64,000 nucleotides of DNA from Berryella intestinalis (GCF_000814825.1 NZ_CP009302.1:744001-808000), one strand, 5' to 3'; positions 8,312-17,457 are shown, counted from the stretch's first letter. Translations and numbers: made by a program. Notes: generated from the sequence alone by a model not told the origin.

Positions 8312-9001
8312 ATGCTTTCTCGCGATAACATACAAGCGGCCTTCGGCGCGGCTTTCCCCATCGTGCTCGGCTACGTGGCCATCGGGATCCCGTGCGGCAT
8401 CCTCAGCTCGTCCATCGGGATGAACGCGCTTCAGGTCCTCATCATGTGCCTGCTTTTGTATTCGGGAGCGGGTCAGTTCATGATTCCCAACATGTGGCTG
8501 GCCGCCTCGCCGGTCGCCTCGATCGTGGCGAGCGTGTCGCTGGTGAACATGCGCCACATCCTGTATTCGACGTCCATCACGTCGTGGGTGAGAGACGTTC
8601 CCCGTCCGCTTTCGTTCTTCTTCGCGGCCACCATCACCGACGAGAGCTTCGGCGTGAATATGAACCGCTTTCTGGCGGGCGATTGGTCGGTCGAACGGGC
8701 TACCTGGGTGAACTGCTTCTCGTGGTCGTCGTGGACGCTCTCGTGCGTGGCGGGAACCTTCATCGGCAGCGCCCTGAACATACCCCTTCCCATCGCGGCC
8801 TTCGCCATGACCTCGATCTTCATCTGCCTTATGGTCACGCAGAAGATGACGCCGTCCAACATCGTCGCCATAGCGACCGCCGTTGCGGGCGTGTTCTTGT
8901 GCAAGCTCGTCGGCCTGTCGGGCCCGGCGATCCTGCTGGGAGCAACCCTCGGCGTCGTCGCGGCCATCGCGTTCGACCGGCTGAGGGAGGTGCTTCGATG
9001 A
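8312..9001 (+). CDS. azlC: AzlC-family branched-chain amino acid exporter, large subunit
   Basis: A 229-residue inner-membrane protein with about six hydrophobic segments. It begins AAFGAAFPIVLGYVAIGIPCG, as in the AzlC family, and contains the conserved LVNMRHILYS. AzlC works with the small subunit AzlD to export branched-chain amino acids or analogues. The stop overlaps azlD by 4 bases (ATGA), so the two are co-translated. The start is probably leaderless. Confidence 0.92.
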   Translation: MLSRDNIQAAFGAAFPIVLGYVAIGIPCGILSSSIGMNALQVLIMCLLLYSGAGQFMIPNMWLAASPVASIVASVSLVNMRHILYSTSITSWVRDVPRPLSFFFAATITDESFGVNMNRFLAGDWSVERATWVNCFSWSSWTLSCVAGTFIGSALNIPLPIAAFAMTSIFICLMVTQKMTPSNIVAIATAVAGVFLCKLVGLSGPAILLGATLGVVAAIAFDRLREVLR

Positions 9002-9333
9002 CCGCTCCCATCACCTGGCCCGACTTCTTCATCATCCTGGCCGTCACCGCATCGTGCATGCTTGCGAGCCGCGTGCTTCCCATGATGCTCCTGAAAGGAA
9101 AGGAGCTCCCGACGCGCGTGTCCGATGCGCTGGGATACATCCCTCCCGCGGCGTTCGCCGCGCTTGTCGCGAACGACCTTCTGACGCCGGGGATGTTCGA
9201 TGCGGGTCTTTGGCCCGCGGGAGCCCCCCTCGCGGCCGCGCTGGTCGTGATGGTGGTCGCCCGGCTCACGAAGTCGCTGCTCTGGTGCGCCGTGGCGGGC
9301 ATCGCAGCCTATTCGCTGCTCATGCTGATCTAG
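8998..9333 (+). CDS. azlD: AzlD-family branched-chain amino acid exporter, small subunit
   Basis: A 111-residue membrane protein with four hydrophobic segments and the family pattern ASRVLPMMLLKGKELPTRV followed by LGYIPPAAFAAL. Its start overlaps the end of azlC, with GGGAGG upstream inside azlC. It forms the two-component exporter with AzlC. Confidence 0.9.
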   Translation: MTAPITWPDFFIILAVTASCMLASRVLPMMLLKGKELPTRVSDALGYIPPAAFAALVANDLLTPGMFDAGLWPAGAPLAAALVVMVVARLTKSLLWCAVAGIAAYSLLMLI

Positions 9334-9396
9334 CGCACGCGCGTTCGGGATGGGTTCGGTTACGGGACTCGGGTCCTGAATTACCTGATCGAGGCT

Positions 9397-9415
9397 ATCG
9401 TACTCAAAGTACGAT
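9397..9415. promoter_or_regulatory. 19-bp dyad in front of the exported flavin reductase
   Basis: ATCGTACT-CAA-AGTACGAT is a perfect 8-bp inverted repeat with a 3-base centre, inside the otherwise featureless 226-bp gap 9334-9559. Its size and symmetry suit a dimeric LuxR-type HTH protein, and such a gene lies 2 kb downstream. As RNA it could also be a small hairpin. Confidence 0.45.
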
Positions 9416-9559
9416 GCGTCTCTGGCGCAGCTTCGCGCTCCTTCGGCGTGCGTATCGAACCTGTAGGGCGATGCGGGCCCTCCTTCTTTCTTCCATAGTT
9501 TCGACCGATGCCGATGCGCGTTGTCGGCTGCTTTCGAAACGTGAGAAGGAGGAAGGGAA

Positions 9560-11371
9560 ATGGATCGAATCTCGCGAAGGGGTTTCATTGCAGGAGGAGC
9601 GGTTGCCGCATTGGGAGGGTCTCTTGCGCTTATGGGCTGTGCGCCGGGCGAAGCCGGTCGGAAGGGATCGAAGGCTTCCGCACAAGCGGCGGGCTCCGGC
9701 ACCGCAGTGGGGAAGGGAGGGGAGCTCACCGTAGAAGTCGTCGTCGAGAACGGGAAGCTCCTCCATGTGAACAACCTCAAGTCTCGGGAATCCGAAGGGG
9801 TTGGGACGGCGGCCATGGACATCATTGCCGATCTAGCCGTCGAACACCAGACCCTCAACATCGATTCCGTCTCGGGCGCGACGCTGACCAGCATGGCGTA
9901 CCTGTCGGCTCTTTCGTCTGCACTCGATGCAGCGGGGGAGAAGTCTTCGGAATGGAAGAAGAGGGACAAGGCGGCCGTGGAACTTCCCGACGGCATGCCG
10001 ACGGAGGCCGATGTCGTGGTCGTGGGTGCGGGAGGGGCCGGGTATGCGGCGGCCCTGACGGCGGCCCGAGCGGGGAAGAACGTGGTTCTTCTGGAGAAGC
10101 TCGGAATCACGGGCGGCGACACCATCTTGTCGGGCGGCGCGATCTCGGTTCCCGGAAACTACTTCCAGAGAAGAGACGGGATCGAAGACAGCGCAAGCAA
10201 GCTCGCAGAGGATATGCTGGTGGGCGGAGACAATATCGGGGATCCCGAACTGGTTCGCGTCATCGCCGAGGGCGCTTACGACGCGATGGAGTGGCTGACG
10301 TTCGAAGCCGATGTGGCATGGCAGCCTTACCAGCAGTTCTTCGGCGGTCATTCGGTGGCTCGCTCTCTGATCCCCTACGGGCAGGAGGGCAGCGAGCTCA
10401 TCGTCAAGCTCGATAAACGCGCCGCAGAGCTTCCTAATCTCACCGTGGTGAGGAACATGAAGGTCGAAGAGCTGATCATGAACGGCTCCTCGGTGGCCGG
10501 GGTCAAGGCGACCCATCTGCTTTCCGATCGGAAATACGAGTTCTCGTCGAAATCCGTCGTGCTTGCCACGGGCGGCTTCGGGTCCAATGTCGAGATGCGC
10601 GTCAAGTACAACCCCGAAATGGATGAGAGCATCCTGTCCACCGACAGCGTCGGCGCCATGGGAGACGGCATCACGATGGCCGAGAAGATAGGCGCGAACC
10701 TGATAGACATGCAGTACATTCAGACGTATCCGACATGCGACACCGAGACGGGCTCGCTGCTCTACACGGGCAACATGAGGCTGAACATGAATGCTATATG
10801 CATCAACAAAGAGGGGCGTCGCTTTGTGGAGGAGCTGGAGCGCCGCGACGTCATATCGAATGCGGTGAAGAAGCAGACCGACGGCATCGGCTACATGCTG
10901 TTCTGCCAGAAGCAGGTGGATTCGACGGGGGTGTTCCGCGCGAACGAGAGCGAGGTCGACAACCTCATGTCCCGCAAGAAGCTCGTCAAGGCCGATACGC
11001 TCGAAGAGGCTTGCTCCGGGTTCGGCATCGACGCGGCGGAGCTTCGCGTGACGCTCGATAAGTGGAACGAGTACTGCAAGCAGGGCAAGGACCCCGATTT
11101 CAATTACCGGGGCACGCTGAACCCGATCGAAGAGGGCCCCTACTACATCTTGGCGTACAAGCCCTCGGTCCACTACACCATGGGCGGGCTGCACATCAAC
11201 GTGGATGCCGAGGTGCTCGACGAAGGCGGCAAGGCCATCCCCGGTCTGTTCGCAGCCGGCGAGCAGGCGGGCCACAAGATGGGGAACAACCGGTTGGGAT
11301 CCTGCTCCATCGCCGACATCTTCGTCTTCGGCCGCATCGCAGGGGAAAGGGCCGCTTCCTTCGCACGTTAG
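9560..11371 (+). CDS. Tat-exported FMN/FAD reductase (fumarate/urocanate reductase family)
   Basis: A 603-residue protein predicted to act outside the membrane. Residues 1-27 form a twin-arginine signal (ISRRGFIAGG) with a lipobox-like LMGC (Cys27), so it may be a lipoprotein. Residues about 50-120 are an FMN-binding domain with SGATLTS (105-111), the site where FMN is attached covalently to Thr. The FAD domain begins at DVVVVGAGGAGYAAALTA (GxGxxG 156-161). NKEGRRFVEELERRD carries the Arg that serves as proton donor in fumarate reductases. The C-terminal GGLHIN...GLFAAGEQAG and NRLGSCSIADIFVFG complete the fold. It probably reduces a small C=C acceptor with quinol or cytochrome electrons; the substrate cannot be read from the sequence. 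A strong GGAGGAAGGG site precedes the ATG. Confidence 0.88.
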   Translation: MDRISRRGFIAGGAVAALGGSLALMGCAPGEAGRKGSKASAQAAGSGTAVGKGGELTVEVVVENGKLLHVNNLKSRESEGVGTAAMDIIADLAVEHQTLNIDSVSGATLTSMAYLSALSSALDAAGEKSSEWKKRDKAAVELPDGMPTEADVVVVGAGGAGYAAALTAARAGKNVVLLEKLGITGGDTILSGGAISVPGNYFQRRDGIEDSASKLAEDMLVGGDNIGDPELVRVIAEGAYDAMEWLTFEADVAWQPYQQFFGGHSVARSLIPYGQEGSELIVKLDKRAAELPNLTVVRNMKVEELIMNGSSVAGVKATHLLSDRKYEFSSKSVVLATGGFGSNVEMRVKYNPEMDESILSTDSVGAMGDGITMAEKIGANLIDMQYIQTYPTCDTETGSLLYTGNMRLNMNAICINKEGRRFVEELERRDVISNAVKKQTDGIGYMLFCQKQVDSTGVFRANESEVDNLMSRKKLVKADTLEEACSGFGIDAAELRVTLDKWNEYCKQGKDPDFNYRGTLNPIEEGPYYILAYKPSVHYTMGGLHINVDAEVLDEGGKAIPGLFAAGEQAGHKMGNNRLGSCSIADIFVFGRIAGERAASFAR

Positions 11372-11394
11372 CGGGAATCTTGCGAGAATCGAAT

Positions 11395-11430
11395 GAGACG
11401 CGCCTGCGGGCTTGCCCGCGGACGCGTCTC
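11395..11430 (+). terminator. stem-loop after the flavin reductase gene
   Basis: Outer stem GAGACGCG/CGCGTCTC (11395-11402, 11423-11430) and inner stem GCGGGC/GCCCGC (11406-11411, 11414-11419) form one long hairpin. There is no T-run after it. It separates the reductase from the regulator gene promoter. Confidence 0.6.
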
Positions 11431-11451
11431 GACGCGTATCTGAGCCTCGAG

Positions 11452-11457
11452 TAGAAT
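11452..11457 (+). promoter_or_regulatory. -10 box of the LuxR regulator gene, leaderless arrangement
   Basis: TAGAAT ends 7 bases before the ATG at 11465 and there is no ribosome site. A leaderless transcript is the simplest reading. Confidence 0.55.
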
Positions 11458-11464
11458 TCACTTT

Positions 11465-12955
11465 ATGAAACGGGATACCTGCTACACCGATAATGCATCG
11501 GAACCCACCCTTTCCAAGGGGGTTTCCGCCTTGCTGCATCATCGCGACGCCTTCCTCGTGAAGGATGTCTTGGGGTTGGCGCTCTACATCGCATGGAGTT
11601 TCGTCTTCTGGAACGGCTCGCTTCTGTTCGAGAGCGTCAGGGGAGAGGCGATCATCGGGCAATCCCAGATCGTTCAAGCTGCTTTCACGGCGGTCGCCGC
11701 CCTTGCGATCGCGCTGTCTGCGACCTCCCTTTCGCTTCGAAGGCGGGCCGTGTGCTTCGGCGTTCTTTCGCTGGTGTCTTCGGTGGCGATGGTTATCGGC
11801 GCGCTGTCGGGGTACGGCGACGCTCCGTCTGACTGGATGGTTGCCGCCTTCGCTTTGAGCGGCATCGGCAGCGCGTTCCGCTTGGGCTGGGAAGAGAGGC
11901 TCTCTGTCCGAGGAGTGGGGTACACGGCGGTGGGGGCAGCCCTGTCGTATCTGGTCGGTTTCGGCTTGTTCGTCTCGGTTTCCGCCCTCCCGTCCTTTGC
12001 CGCCCTCGTGGTTTCGGCCTGCATGCCCCTTGTCGCATGGGGTCTCATGTTCGTGCCGCGCGCAGTCGAGTCGGCGGGTGATCCCGAGGAGCGTCCTCGT
12101 TGCGACGAGGGCGAAGCCGCGCCAACCGCCCTTTTAAGGCGCATTCCATGGAAGCTCATGATCGCGTTGGCTCTGACGTTTTTCGGGTACGGGGCAACCA
12201 GGGTCGGCGGCGTTGCGGGGGGCTTCGAGGCGACGGGGATATTTCACAGCGTGTCTCCCGGGACCCCGGCCCTCGCTTCGTGCTCGGCTATCATTTTGGC
12301 CTGGCTGTTCTATCGATGGAAGCCCATCTTCGCCCTGTACCTGGCCTTTCCCTTGATTGCCGTCGCCTCGGTCGTTCCGGTTTCCTTCGATCCGCTTGCG
12401 GGGGCGACTCTGTTCTGCACGGCGCTCGTCGGTGCGGAACTGGTGAAGTACCTGGTGTGGTTCTTCATGATAGATTCGATCATGAAGAGGGATATGCCGG
12501 CGCTTTTCTGCCTTGCGGTCATGAGGTTCTCCCAGTGGGCGGGAAGCTGCCTCGGCCAGATCGGAGCCGATGTTCTCGAGGACACCGCAATGGTTACCAT
12601 AGCGGTGTTGATTTCGCTGATGGTCGCCCTTCTCATCCTGATAGGGTTCCCCTTTTCGGAGTCGGGCGAACCGGGTGCGCTTTCACGGGATTCGGACGCC
12701 TCGGACCCAGGCCGACCGGAGGAAGCCCCTCTGTCGTTCGAGCGTCGCGTTCGCCTTCTGTCCGAGAGGCACAGGCTGTCTCCCCGGGAATACGAGGTCC
12801 TTTCCATATGGGTTACGGGCCACACGGCCGGTTACATCGAGGAGAAGCTGGTCATCTCCAAAAGCACGGTCAAGACCCACCTGAACCACATCTACTCGAA
12901 GACCGGCACCACGAATCGCGACGAGCTTCTTCGGGCGCTGGAGGACTTCGGATAA
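11465..12955 (+). CDS. LuxR-type regulator with twelve-helix membrane domain
   Basis: A 496-residue protein. Residues about 35-405 contain roughly twelve hydrophobic segments laid out like a transporter or sensor. After a Ser/Glu-rich linker, residues about 435-495 form a LuxR (GerE) helix-turn-helix: LSPREYEVLSIWVTGH, then ISKSTVKTHLNHIYSKTG. This architecture is abundant in Eggerthellaceae, where such genes lie beside substrate-specific exported reductases and are thought to switch them on when the substrate is present. Here it follows the Tat flavin reductase by 93 bp, so it is the likely local regulator. The signal it senses is unknown. Confidence 0.88.
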   Translation: MKRDTCYTDNASEPTLSKGVSALLHHRDAFLVKDVLGLALYIAWSFVFWNGSLLFESVRGEAIIGQSQIVQAAFTAVAALAIALSATSLSLRRRAVCFGVLSLVSSVAMVIGALSGYGDAPSDWMVAAFALSGIGSAFRLGWEERLSVRGVGYTAVGAALSYLVGFGLFVSVSALPSFAALVVSACMPLVAWGLMFVPRAVESAGDPEERPRCDEGEAAPTALLRRIPWKLMIALALTFFGYGATRVGGVAGGFEATGIFHSVSPGTPALASCSAIILAWLFYRWKPIFALYLAFPLIAVASVVPVSFDPLAGATLFCTALVGAELVKYLVWFFMIDSIMKRDMPALFCLAVMRFSQWAGSCLGQIGADVLEDTAMVTIAVLISLMVALLILIGFPFSESGEPGALSRDSDASDPGRPEEAPLSFERRVRLLSERHRLSPREYEVLSIWVTGHTAGYIEEKLVISKSTVKTHLNHIYSKTGTTNRDELLRALEDFG

Positions 12956-13128
12956 GGGACTTGCGGGTGACTGCCGCCCCGTATCTTTCCCTGGATCCCC
13001 GCTTTTGCGAGAATGCGGCTCTGAGGTTTTCGAGGAAACCCCTCTTCTCTCCCTTCGAGCGGCGAGCGCTGTTATAATCCTCGGTGCGCGGCCCGCTTAT
13101 GCATGAAATGAGCAGGTCTAAAATGCTC

Positions 13129-13157
13129 TTGCATACGGGGCGTTGTGGCGATATACT
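13129..13157 (+). promoter_or_regulatory. rplS promoter
   Basis: TTGCAT (13129-13134) and TATACT (13152-13157) are spaced by exactly 17 bp. A second -10 (TATAAT, 13073-13078) lies 80 bp upstream. The gap 12956-13223 otherwise holds only the rplS leader, and no classic ribosomal-protein leader fold was recognised. Confidence 0.7.
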
Positions 13158-13223
13158 ACCTAATCGCGTCTTAAGCAGATTGCAAAACGGCTTTCAAGTT
13201 TTACCATATAGAAGGAAACAGAC

Positions 13224-13571
13224 ATGGATATCATTCGCGCTATCGAACAGCAGCAGTTCAAGCAGGATCTTCCTGTTTTTCACGTGGGCGACAACGTGAA
13301 GGTTCACTATCGCATCACCGAGGGTAACCGCGAGCGTATCCAGGTCTTCCAGGGCGACGTCATCCGCCGTCACGGCGAGTCCAGCCGCGAGACCTTCACG
13401 GTTCGCAAGATGAGCTTCTCCATCGGCGTCGAGCGCACGTTCCCCGTGCATTCCCCCAAGATCGACAAGATCGAGGTCGTGCGTCACGGCGACGTTCGCC
13501 GCGCCAAGCTCTACTACCTCCGCGACAAGGTCGGCAAGGCCGCCAAGATCAAGGAGAAGTCGTTCCGCTAG
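13224..13571 (+). CDS. rplS: 50S ribosomal protein L19
   Basis: A 115-residue protein of normal L19 length. It sits at the 30S-50S interface. Diagnostic stretches are [32 protein letters not shown], and the C-terminal [29 protein letters not shown] precedes the ATG. In many bacteria L19 follows trmD; here it has its own promoter and terminator. Confidence 0.98.
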   Translation: MDIIRAIEQQQFKQDLPVFHVGDNVKVHYRITEGNRERIQVFQGDVIRRHGESSRETFTVRKMSFSIGVERTFPVHSPKIDKIEVVRHGDVRRAKLYYLRDKVGKAAKIKEKSFR

Positions 13572-13588
13572 GAGCCGCTGTCATCTCA

Positions 13589-13621
13589 AGCCCATGCTAC
13601 GGCGTGGGCTTTTTCTTTTTA
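13589..13621 (+). terminator. intrinsic terminator of rplS
   Basis: AAGCCCATGC (13589-13598), loop TACG, GCGTGGGCTT (13603-13612), then a run of nine Ts broken once by C. Read-through may still feed rnhB 24 bp downstream. Confidence 0.9.
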
Positions 13622-13644
13622 CCGGCTTGATCAAGGAGGGCGGT

Positions 13645-14442
13645 ATGGGCGATTCGGGCAATCGGGCGACGGTGGGGCAGATCAAAGACATGCTGTCCAA
13701 AGCCGATCGCGCCGGGTTCGCCAAGCTCGAGCAGGAGTTTTCGGACGACGACCGCAAGGGGGTCGTCGCCGCTTTCGCATCCGCGCGAAGGCGATTCGAT
13801 CGGGAAGACCGCGAGCGGGAGCGCCTCGAGGGGCTGTACCGCTTCGAGCGGGATCTGGCACGCGAGCGCGAGGCTTCCGTTATCGTCGGTTTGGACGAGG
13901 TCGGCCGCGGGCCTCTGGCGGGTCCCTTGACGATCGGCGCCGTCGTGCTCGATCCTGCGGTCCCCATAACCGGCCTGAACGACTCCAAGCAGGTTAAGCC
14001 GGAAGATCGGCCCGCAATGGCCCGCATGGTCAAGGAAACGGCGCTGGCCTGGAGCATACAGCACATCCAACCGGACGAGATCGACGCTGCCGGGATGGCC
14101 GCCTCGCTGCGCGTTGCGTTTTCGCGGACGATCGCGGATATCGAGCGCCAGGGAATCGTTCCCGACCTCGTCCTGATCGACGGGAACCCCCTGCATGTCG
14201 ACGAGCGCGAAGTCAACGTCGTCAAAGGGGACGGCAAGTGCGCGTCGATCGCCGCCGCCTCCGTCATAGCGAAAGTCGAGCGCGACTCCTTGATGGTTGA
14301 ATATTCCCGCCGATTCCCGCTCTACCGGTTCGACGAATGCAAAGGTTACGGATCCCCAGCTCATATCGAAGCGATCAAGCTGCATGGGCTGTCCCCGATA
14401 CACCGGAGGAGCTTTTGCAGGTCTTTCTGCCAGGATGAGTAG
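13645..14442 (+). CDS. rnhB: ribonuclease HII
   Basis: RNase HII cuts the RNA strand of RNA-DNA hybrids and removes single misinserted ribonucleotides. The 265-residue product has the catalytic GLDEVGRGPLAGP, then LIDGNPL and the GDGKCASIAAASVIAKVERD block. The first 80 residues form a charged helical extension (DREDRERERLEGLYRFERD) found in longer RnhB proteins. The ATG at 13645 has AAGGAGGG in front. Confidence 0.95.
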   Translation: MGDSGNRATVGQIKDMLSKADRAGFAKLEQEFSDDDRKGVVAAFASARRRFDREDRERERLEGLYRFERDLAREREASVIVGLDEVGRGPLAGPLTIGAVVLDPAVPITGLNDSKQVKPEDRPAMARMVKETALAWSIQHIQPDEIDAAGMAASLRVAFSRTIADIERQGIVPDLVLIDGNPLHVDEREVNVVKGDGKCASIAAASVIAKVERDSLMVEYSRRFPLYRFDECKGYGSPAHIEAIKLHGLSPIHRRSFCRSFCQDE

Positions 14443-14580
14443 AAGCGGCGCTGCCGTTCGGATGGAATGCTGCGACTTTTGTTCCAAACCGCGTTCGATC
14501 TAAGCCGCGTTTCCGATCGATTTCGGTTGGATCCGCGTCGGATCGTCTCCCTATCCTCTTTTCGGATGAAAGGAGACGGT

Positions 14581-15021
14581 ATGGCTGCAAACGCTGTCGA
14601 AGAAAAGCCGAAGGCCTGCGCCGAGCCCGAAGGGAAGGCGCGCATCGAGGATATGACCCCCTGCGAATTGGGGATTCGGGGCGAGCGGGCCGCCGAGCGC
14701 TATCTGCGCATGCGGGGTTACGAGATCATCGAAAACAACTGGACGTGTTTCGCAGGAGAAGCGGACATCATCGCGCGCGATGGCGACTGCATCGTGTTCG
14801 TCGAGGTGAAAACCCGTTCGAACCTGAATGTGGGTTTGCCCGAGGAGGCGGTGGACGCCCACAAGAAAGCGCGGTACGAGAAGATCGCGGCATGCTACCT
14901 CAGGGAGATGGAGCAGGGCTTCGACGAGGTGCCCGTGCGCTTCGACGTGATAGGGCTGTTGGTCGTATCCTCCGATCGAGCCCTGGTCCGCCATCACATC
15001 AACGCGTTCGGGCAGCTATGA
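14581..15021 (+). CDS. yraN: YraN-family (UPF0102) nuclease-like protein
   Basis: A 146-residue protein with the UPF0102 signature: GIRGERAAERYLRMRGYEII, GEADIIARDGD, and FVEVKTRS, which is an endonuclease-like E-x-K core. The biological role is unknown. Gene order rnhB-yraN-comM-dprA is conserved across many bacteria. The ATG at 14581 follows AAAGGAGA; an in-frame ATG at 14467 has no ribosome site. The gene overlaps comM by 4 bases. Confidence 0.9.
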   Translation: MAANAVEEKPKACAEPEGKARIEDMTPCELGIRGERAAERYLRMRGYEIIENNWTCFAGEADIIARDGDCIVFVEVKTRSNLNVGLPEEAVDAHKKARYEKIAACYLREMEQGFDEVPVRFDVIGLLVVSSDRALVRHHINAFGQL

Positions 15022-16514
15022 GCGCACGGTACGGCCGCTGCACGGTTCTGTCGGCGGGTTTGAGGGGTGTCGAGGCGATGCCGGTCGAAGTCGAGGTGTC
15101 GGTGTCGTCGGGGCTTCCGGGATTCTATATCGTCGGGCTGGCAGACGCGGCCGTTCAAGAGTCGAAAGAGCGCGTCCGCGCGGCGTTGAGGGCGGCGGGG
15201 TTTTCCATGCCGGGAGATCGCGTGGTGGTCAATCTCGCCCCTTCCTTCCTGAAGAAGCGCGGCACGGGATTCGATCTGGCTATCGCCCTGGCGGTCCTCG
15301 TCGCCTCGGGTCAGGTTCCCGCGCGCTTCGTCGAAGGCAGGATGTTCGTCGGCGAGCTGTCCTTGGAAGGGTCGGTCCGCCCGATCAACGGCCTTTTGGC
15401 CTGCGCGGTCAAATCTGCCGAGATGGGAGTGGAGTTCGTATGCGCCGACGCTCCTGAGAGGCTGGTAGAGGTCGAAGGAGCCTCGCTGCGGTGCATGGGG
15501 TCTTTGGCGGCGGCACGCACCGGCGAGCTCGGCTGCGTTTCCTGCTGTGCGGGCGAGCTTTCCGGTCCGCTGTCGGACTATGCGGACGTTTCGGGCAACT
15601 CGTTTGCGAAGCGCGCTCTCCAGATCGCGGCGGCGGGGTCTCACGGGCTTCTGATGATCGGTCCCCCCGGATCGGGAAAGACCATGCTCGCTTCGCGGCT
15701 GCCCTCGATCCTTCCCGCCCTCGATAGGAAATCGGCGCTGGAATCGGCTCTGATCCACTCGGTCGCGGGAGGCGACATCTCATCCATCCTGGCCGGTGTC
15801 AGGCCGTTTCGAGCGCCTCATCACAGCGCGAGCGCGGCGGGCCTCATAGGGGGAGGGTCTCCGCTTCGCCCCGGCGAGATCTCGCTTTCCCATAACGGGG
15901 TGCTGTTCCTCGACGAGCTCGCAGAGTTCAAAACCTCCGTTCTCCAAGGGCTTCGCCAGCCGCTGGAGGAAGGGCGCGTCACCATCACGAGGGCCGATGG
16001 GAACACGGCTTTTCCGGCCCGGTTCATGCTCGTCGCCGCGTCGAATCCCTGTCCGTGCGGCTATCTGGGCGATCCCGAGCGCGCTTGCACCTGCACGCCC
16101 TCCCAGATCGCCTCGTATCAGGCCAGAGTGGGCGGCCCTCTGCTCGATCGCTTCGACATGCAGATCGATGTGAGGCGCGTTCCCCCGAACGAGATCATGA
16201 GCCTCGATCGGACGGAATCGTCGTCGTGCCTTAAGGAGGGGGTGTCGAGGGCCCGCAGCTTCGCGGCGTGGAGGAGGGCGCGGTACCCGTGCGATCCGTC
16301 CACGCAGGGAATCATCGAGTCGTGCCGCATGGCCGAAGGCGATGCCGAGTTCTTCACCTCCGTTGCGCGCGCCCATGCGATGAGCGGGCGGGGGATGGCG
16401 CGCACCCTGTCGGTCGCGCGAACCATTGCGGATATGGCCGAACGGGAATCGGTGTCCCGTTCGGATTTATGCGAGGCGTTGGAATTCAGATTGAGGAGGG
16501 CGGAGGGATCGTGA
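15018..16514 (+). CDS. comM: ComM/YifB-family Mg-chelatase-like AAA+ ATPase
   Basis: A 498-residue cytosolic AAA+ helicase-like protein. In transforming bacteria ComM promotes branch migration of incoming DNA. It has an N-terminal LonB-like domain (GLPGFYIVGLADAAVQESKE), Walker A GPPGSGKT, Walker B NGVLFLDELAEF, sensor region AASNPCPCG, and the cysteine-rich CTCTPSQIASYQ. Its neighbour DprA also acts on incoming single strands, but other competence genes are not in this window. Confidence 0.93.
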   Translation: MSARYGRCTVLSAGLRGVEAMPVEVEVSVSSGLPGFYIVGLADAAVQESKERVRAALRAAGFSMPGDRVVVNLAPSFLKKRGTGFDLAIALAVLVASGQVPARFVEGRMFVGELSLEGSVRPINGLLACAVKSAEMGVEFVCADAPERLVEVEGASLRCMGSLAAARTGELGCVSCCAGELSGPLSDYADVSGNSFAKRALQIAAAGSHGLLMIGPPGSGKTMLASRLPSILPALDRKSALESALIHSVAGGDISSILAGVRPFRAPHHSASAAGLIGGGSPLRPGEISLSHNGVLFLDELAEFKTSVLQGLRQPLEEGRVTITRADGNTAFPARFMLVAASNPCPCGYLGDPERACTCTPSQIASYQARVGGPLLDRFDMQIDVRRVPPNEIMSLDRTESSSCLKEGVSRARSFAAWRRARYPCDPSTQGIIESCRMAEGDAEFFTSVARAHAMSGRGMARTLSVARTIADMAERESVSRSDLCEALEFRLRRAEGS

Positions 16515-16542
16515 GCAATGCAGAGAAAGGGGAGGGTTCGAG

Positions 16543-17457
16543 GTGAGACGTCCGATGCTGGAAGGGGGCCGCTTCATCATCGAATGCGAGAGCCGCTTGT
16601 TTCCCGAAAGCCTCAAGCACGTGCGCAAACCGCCCAAACGGCTTTTCATCGTGGGGAACCCCCATGCGCTTGAAAGCGGGCTCGCGGTGATCGGGGCGCG
16701 GCACGCCACCCCGTACGGCAAGGGCTGCGCGGCCCGTTTTTCCCGGAAGGCCTCCGAACGAGGGGTCGTCATCGTGTCGGGCGGAGCTCGGGGATGCGAT
16801 GCCGAGGCGCATCGCGCAGCCGTCGAGTCTCGATCCAAGACGGTGGTGTTTCTGGGAGGGGGCTGCGACCGTTTGTACCCCGCCGAGCACCGGGCGCTGT
16901 TCCAGGATGTGATCGATAGCGGAGGAGCGGTGGTGTCGGAACACGAATGGGGCACCGAGCCGCGTCCCTATATGTTCCGAGAGCGCAACCGCCTTATCGC
17001 GGGTCTTGCGAAAGCCGTGCTCATCGTCGAGGCCGGCATGCCCTCGGGCACGTTTTCCACGGCCGACGAGGCGCTCGAGTCGGGAAAGCCGGTATTCGTC
17101 GTTCCGGGGGCCATCACGTCTGCGTACTCGCGGGGCTCGAACCGCCTCCTGTACGACGGCGCGATTCCGATCATCGACGATGAAACGTTCGAGGACCAGA
17201 TGACGGCCGTATTCGGCTCATTGCAGGACGAGAGGGGGCCGGCTGGCGACGGCGTTTCGGTTTCGAACTGCGGGGAGGTCGTGCAGGCCTTGCTGGCCGA
17301 GCCGCTATCGTCCGAAGAGCTGTGCGCGCGGTTCGCTTCGCACGGAACCCCCGATCGGGTGCGGGGCTGGATCATGGGCGAAACGGTGAAGGCCGAGGCG
17401 CGCGGCTTGATCGCGCGCCAACCTGACGGGAGGTGGGCGTCTGTCGTGTCCCGATAG
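16543..17457 (+). CDS. dprA: DNA-processing protein DprA/Smf
   Basis: A 304-residue protein with the Rossmann-like DprA core: LAVIGARHATPYG, VSGGARGCDAEAHRAA, FLGGGCDRLYPAEHR, RFRERNRLIAGL-type pattern FRERNRLIAGLA, and SGTFSTADEALESGKPVFVVPG. DprA loads RecA on imported single strands. The C-terminal 60 residues look like the winged-helix domain often found there. The GTG at 16543 lies behind GGGAGGG. Confidence 0.93.
   Translation: MRRPMLEGGRFIIECESRLFPESLKHVRKPPKRLFIVGNPHALESGLAVIGARHATPYGKGCAARFSRKASERGVVIVSGGARGCDAEAHRAAVESRSKTVVFLGGGCDRLYPAEHRALFQDVIDSGGAVVSEHEWGTEPRPYMFRERNRLIAGLAKAVLIVEAGMPSGTFSTADEALESGKPVFVVPGAITSAYSRGSNRLLYDGAIPIIDDETFEDQMTAVFGSLQDERGPAGDGVSVSNCGEVVQALLAEPLSSEELCARFASHGTPDRVRGWIMGETVKAEARGLIARQPDGRWASVVSR

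Noticed and set aside
16511-16546. An 11-codon frame (MSNAEKGEGSR) bridging comM and dprA with GTGA overlaps at both ends
   Set aside because: It is formed by the stop overlap and the dprA ribosome site. There is no evidence of its own initiation, so a coupling peptide is only a curiosity.
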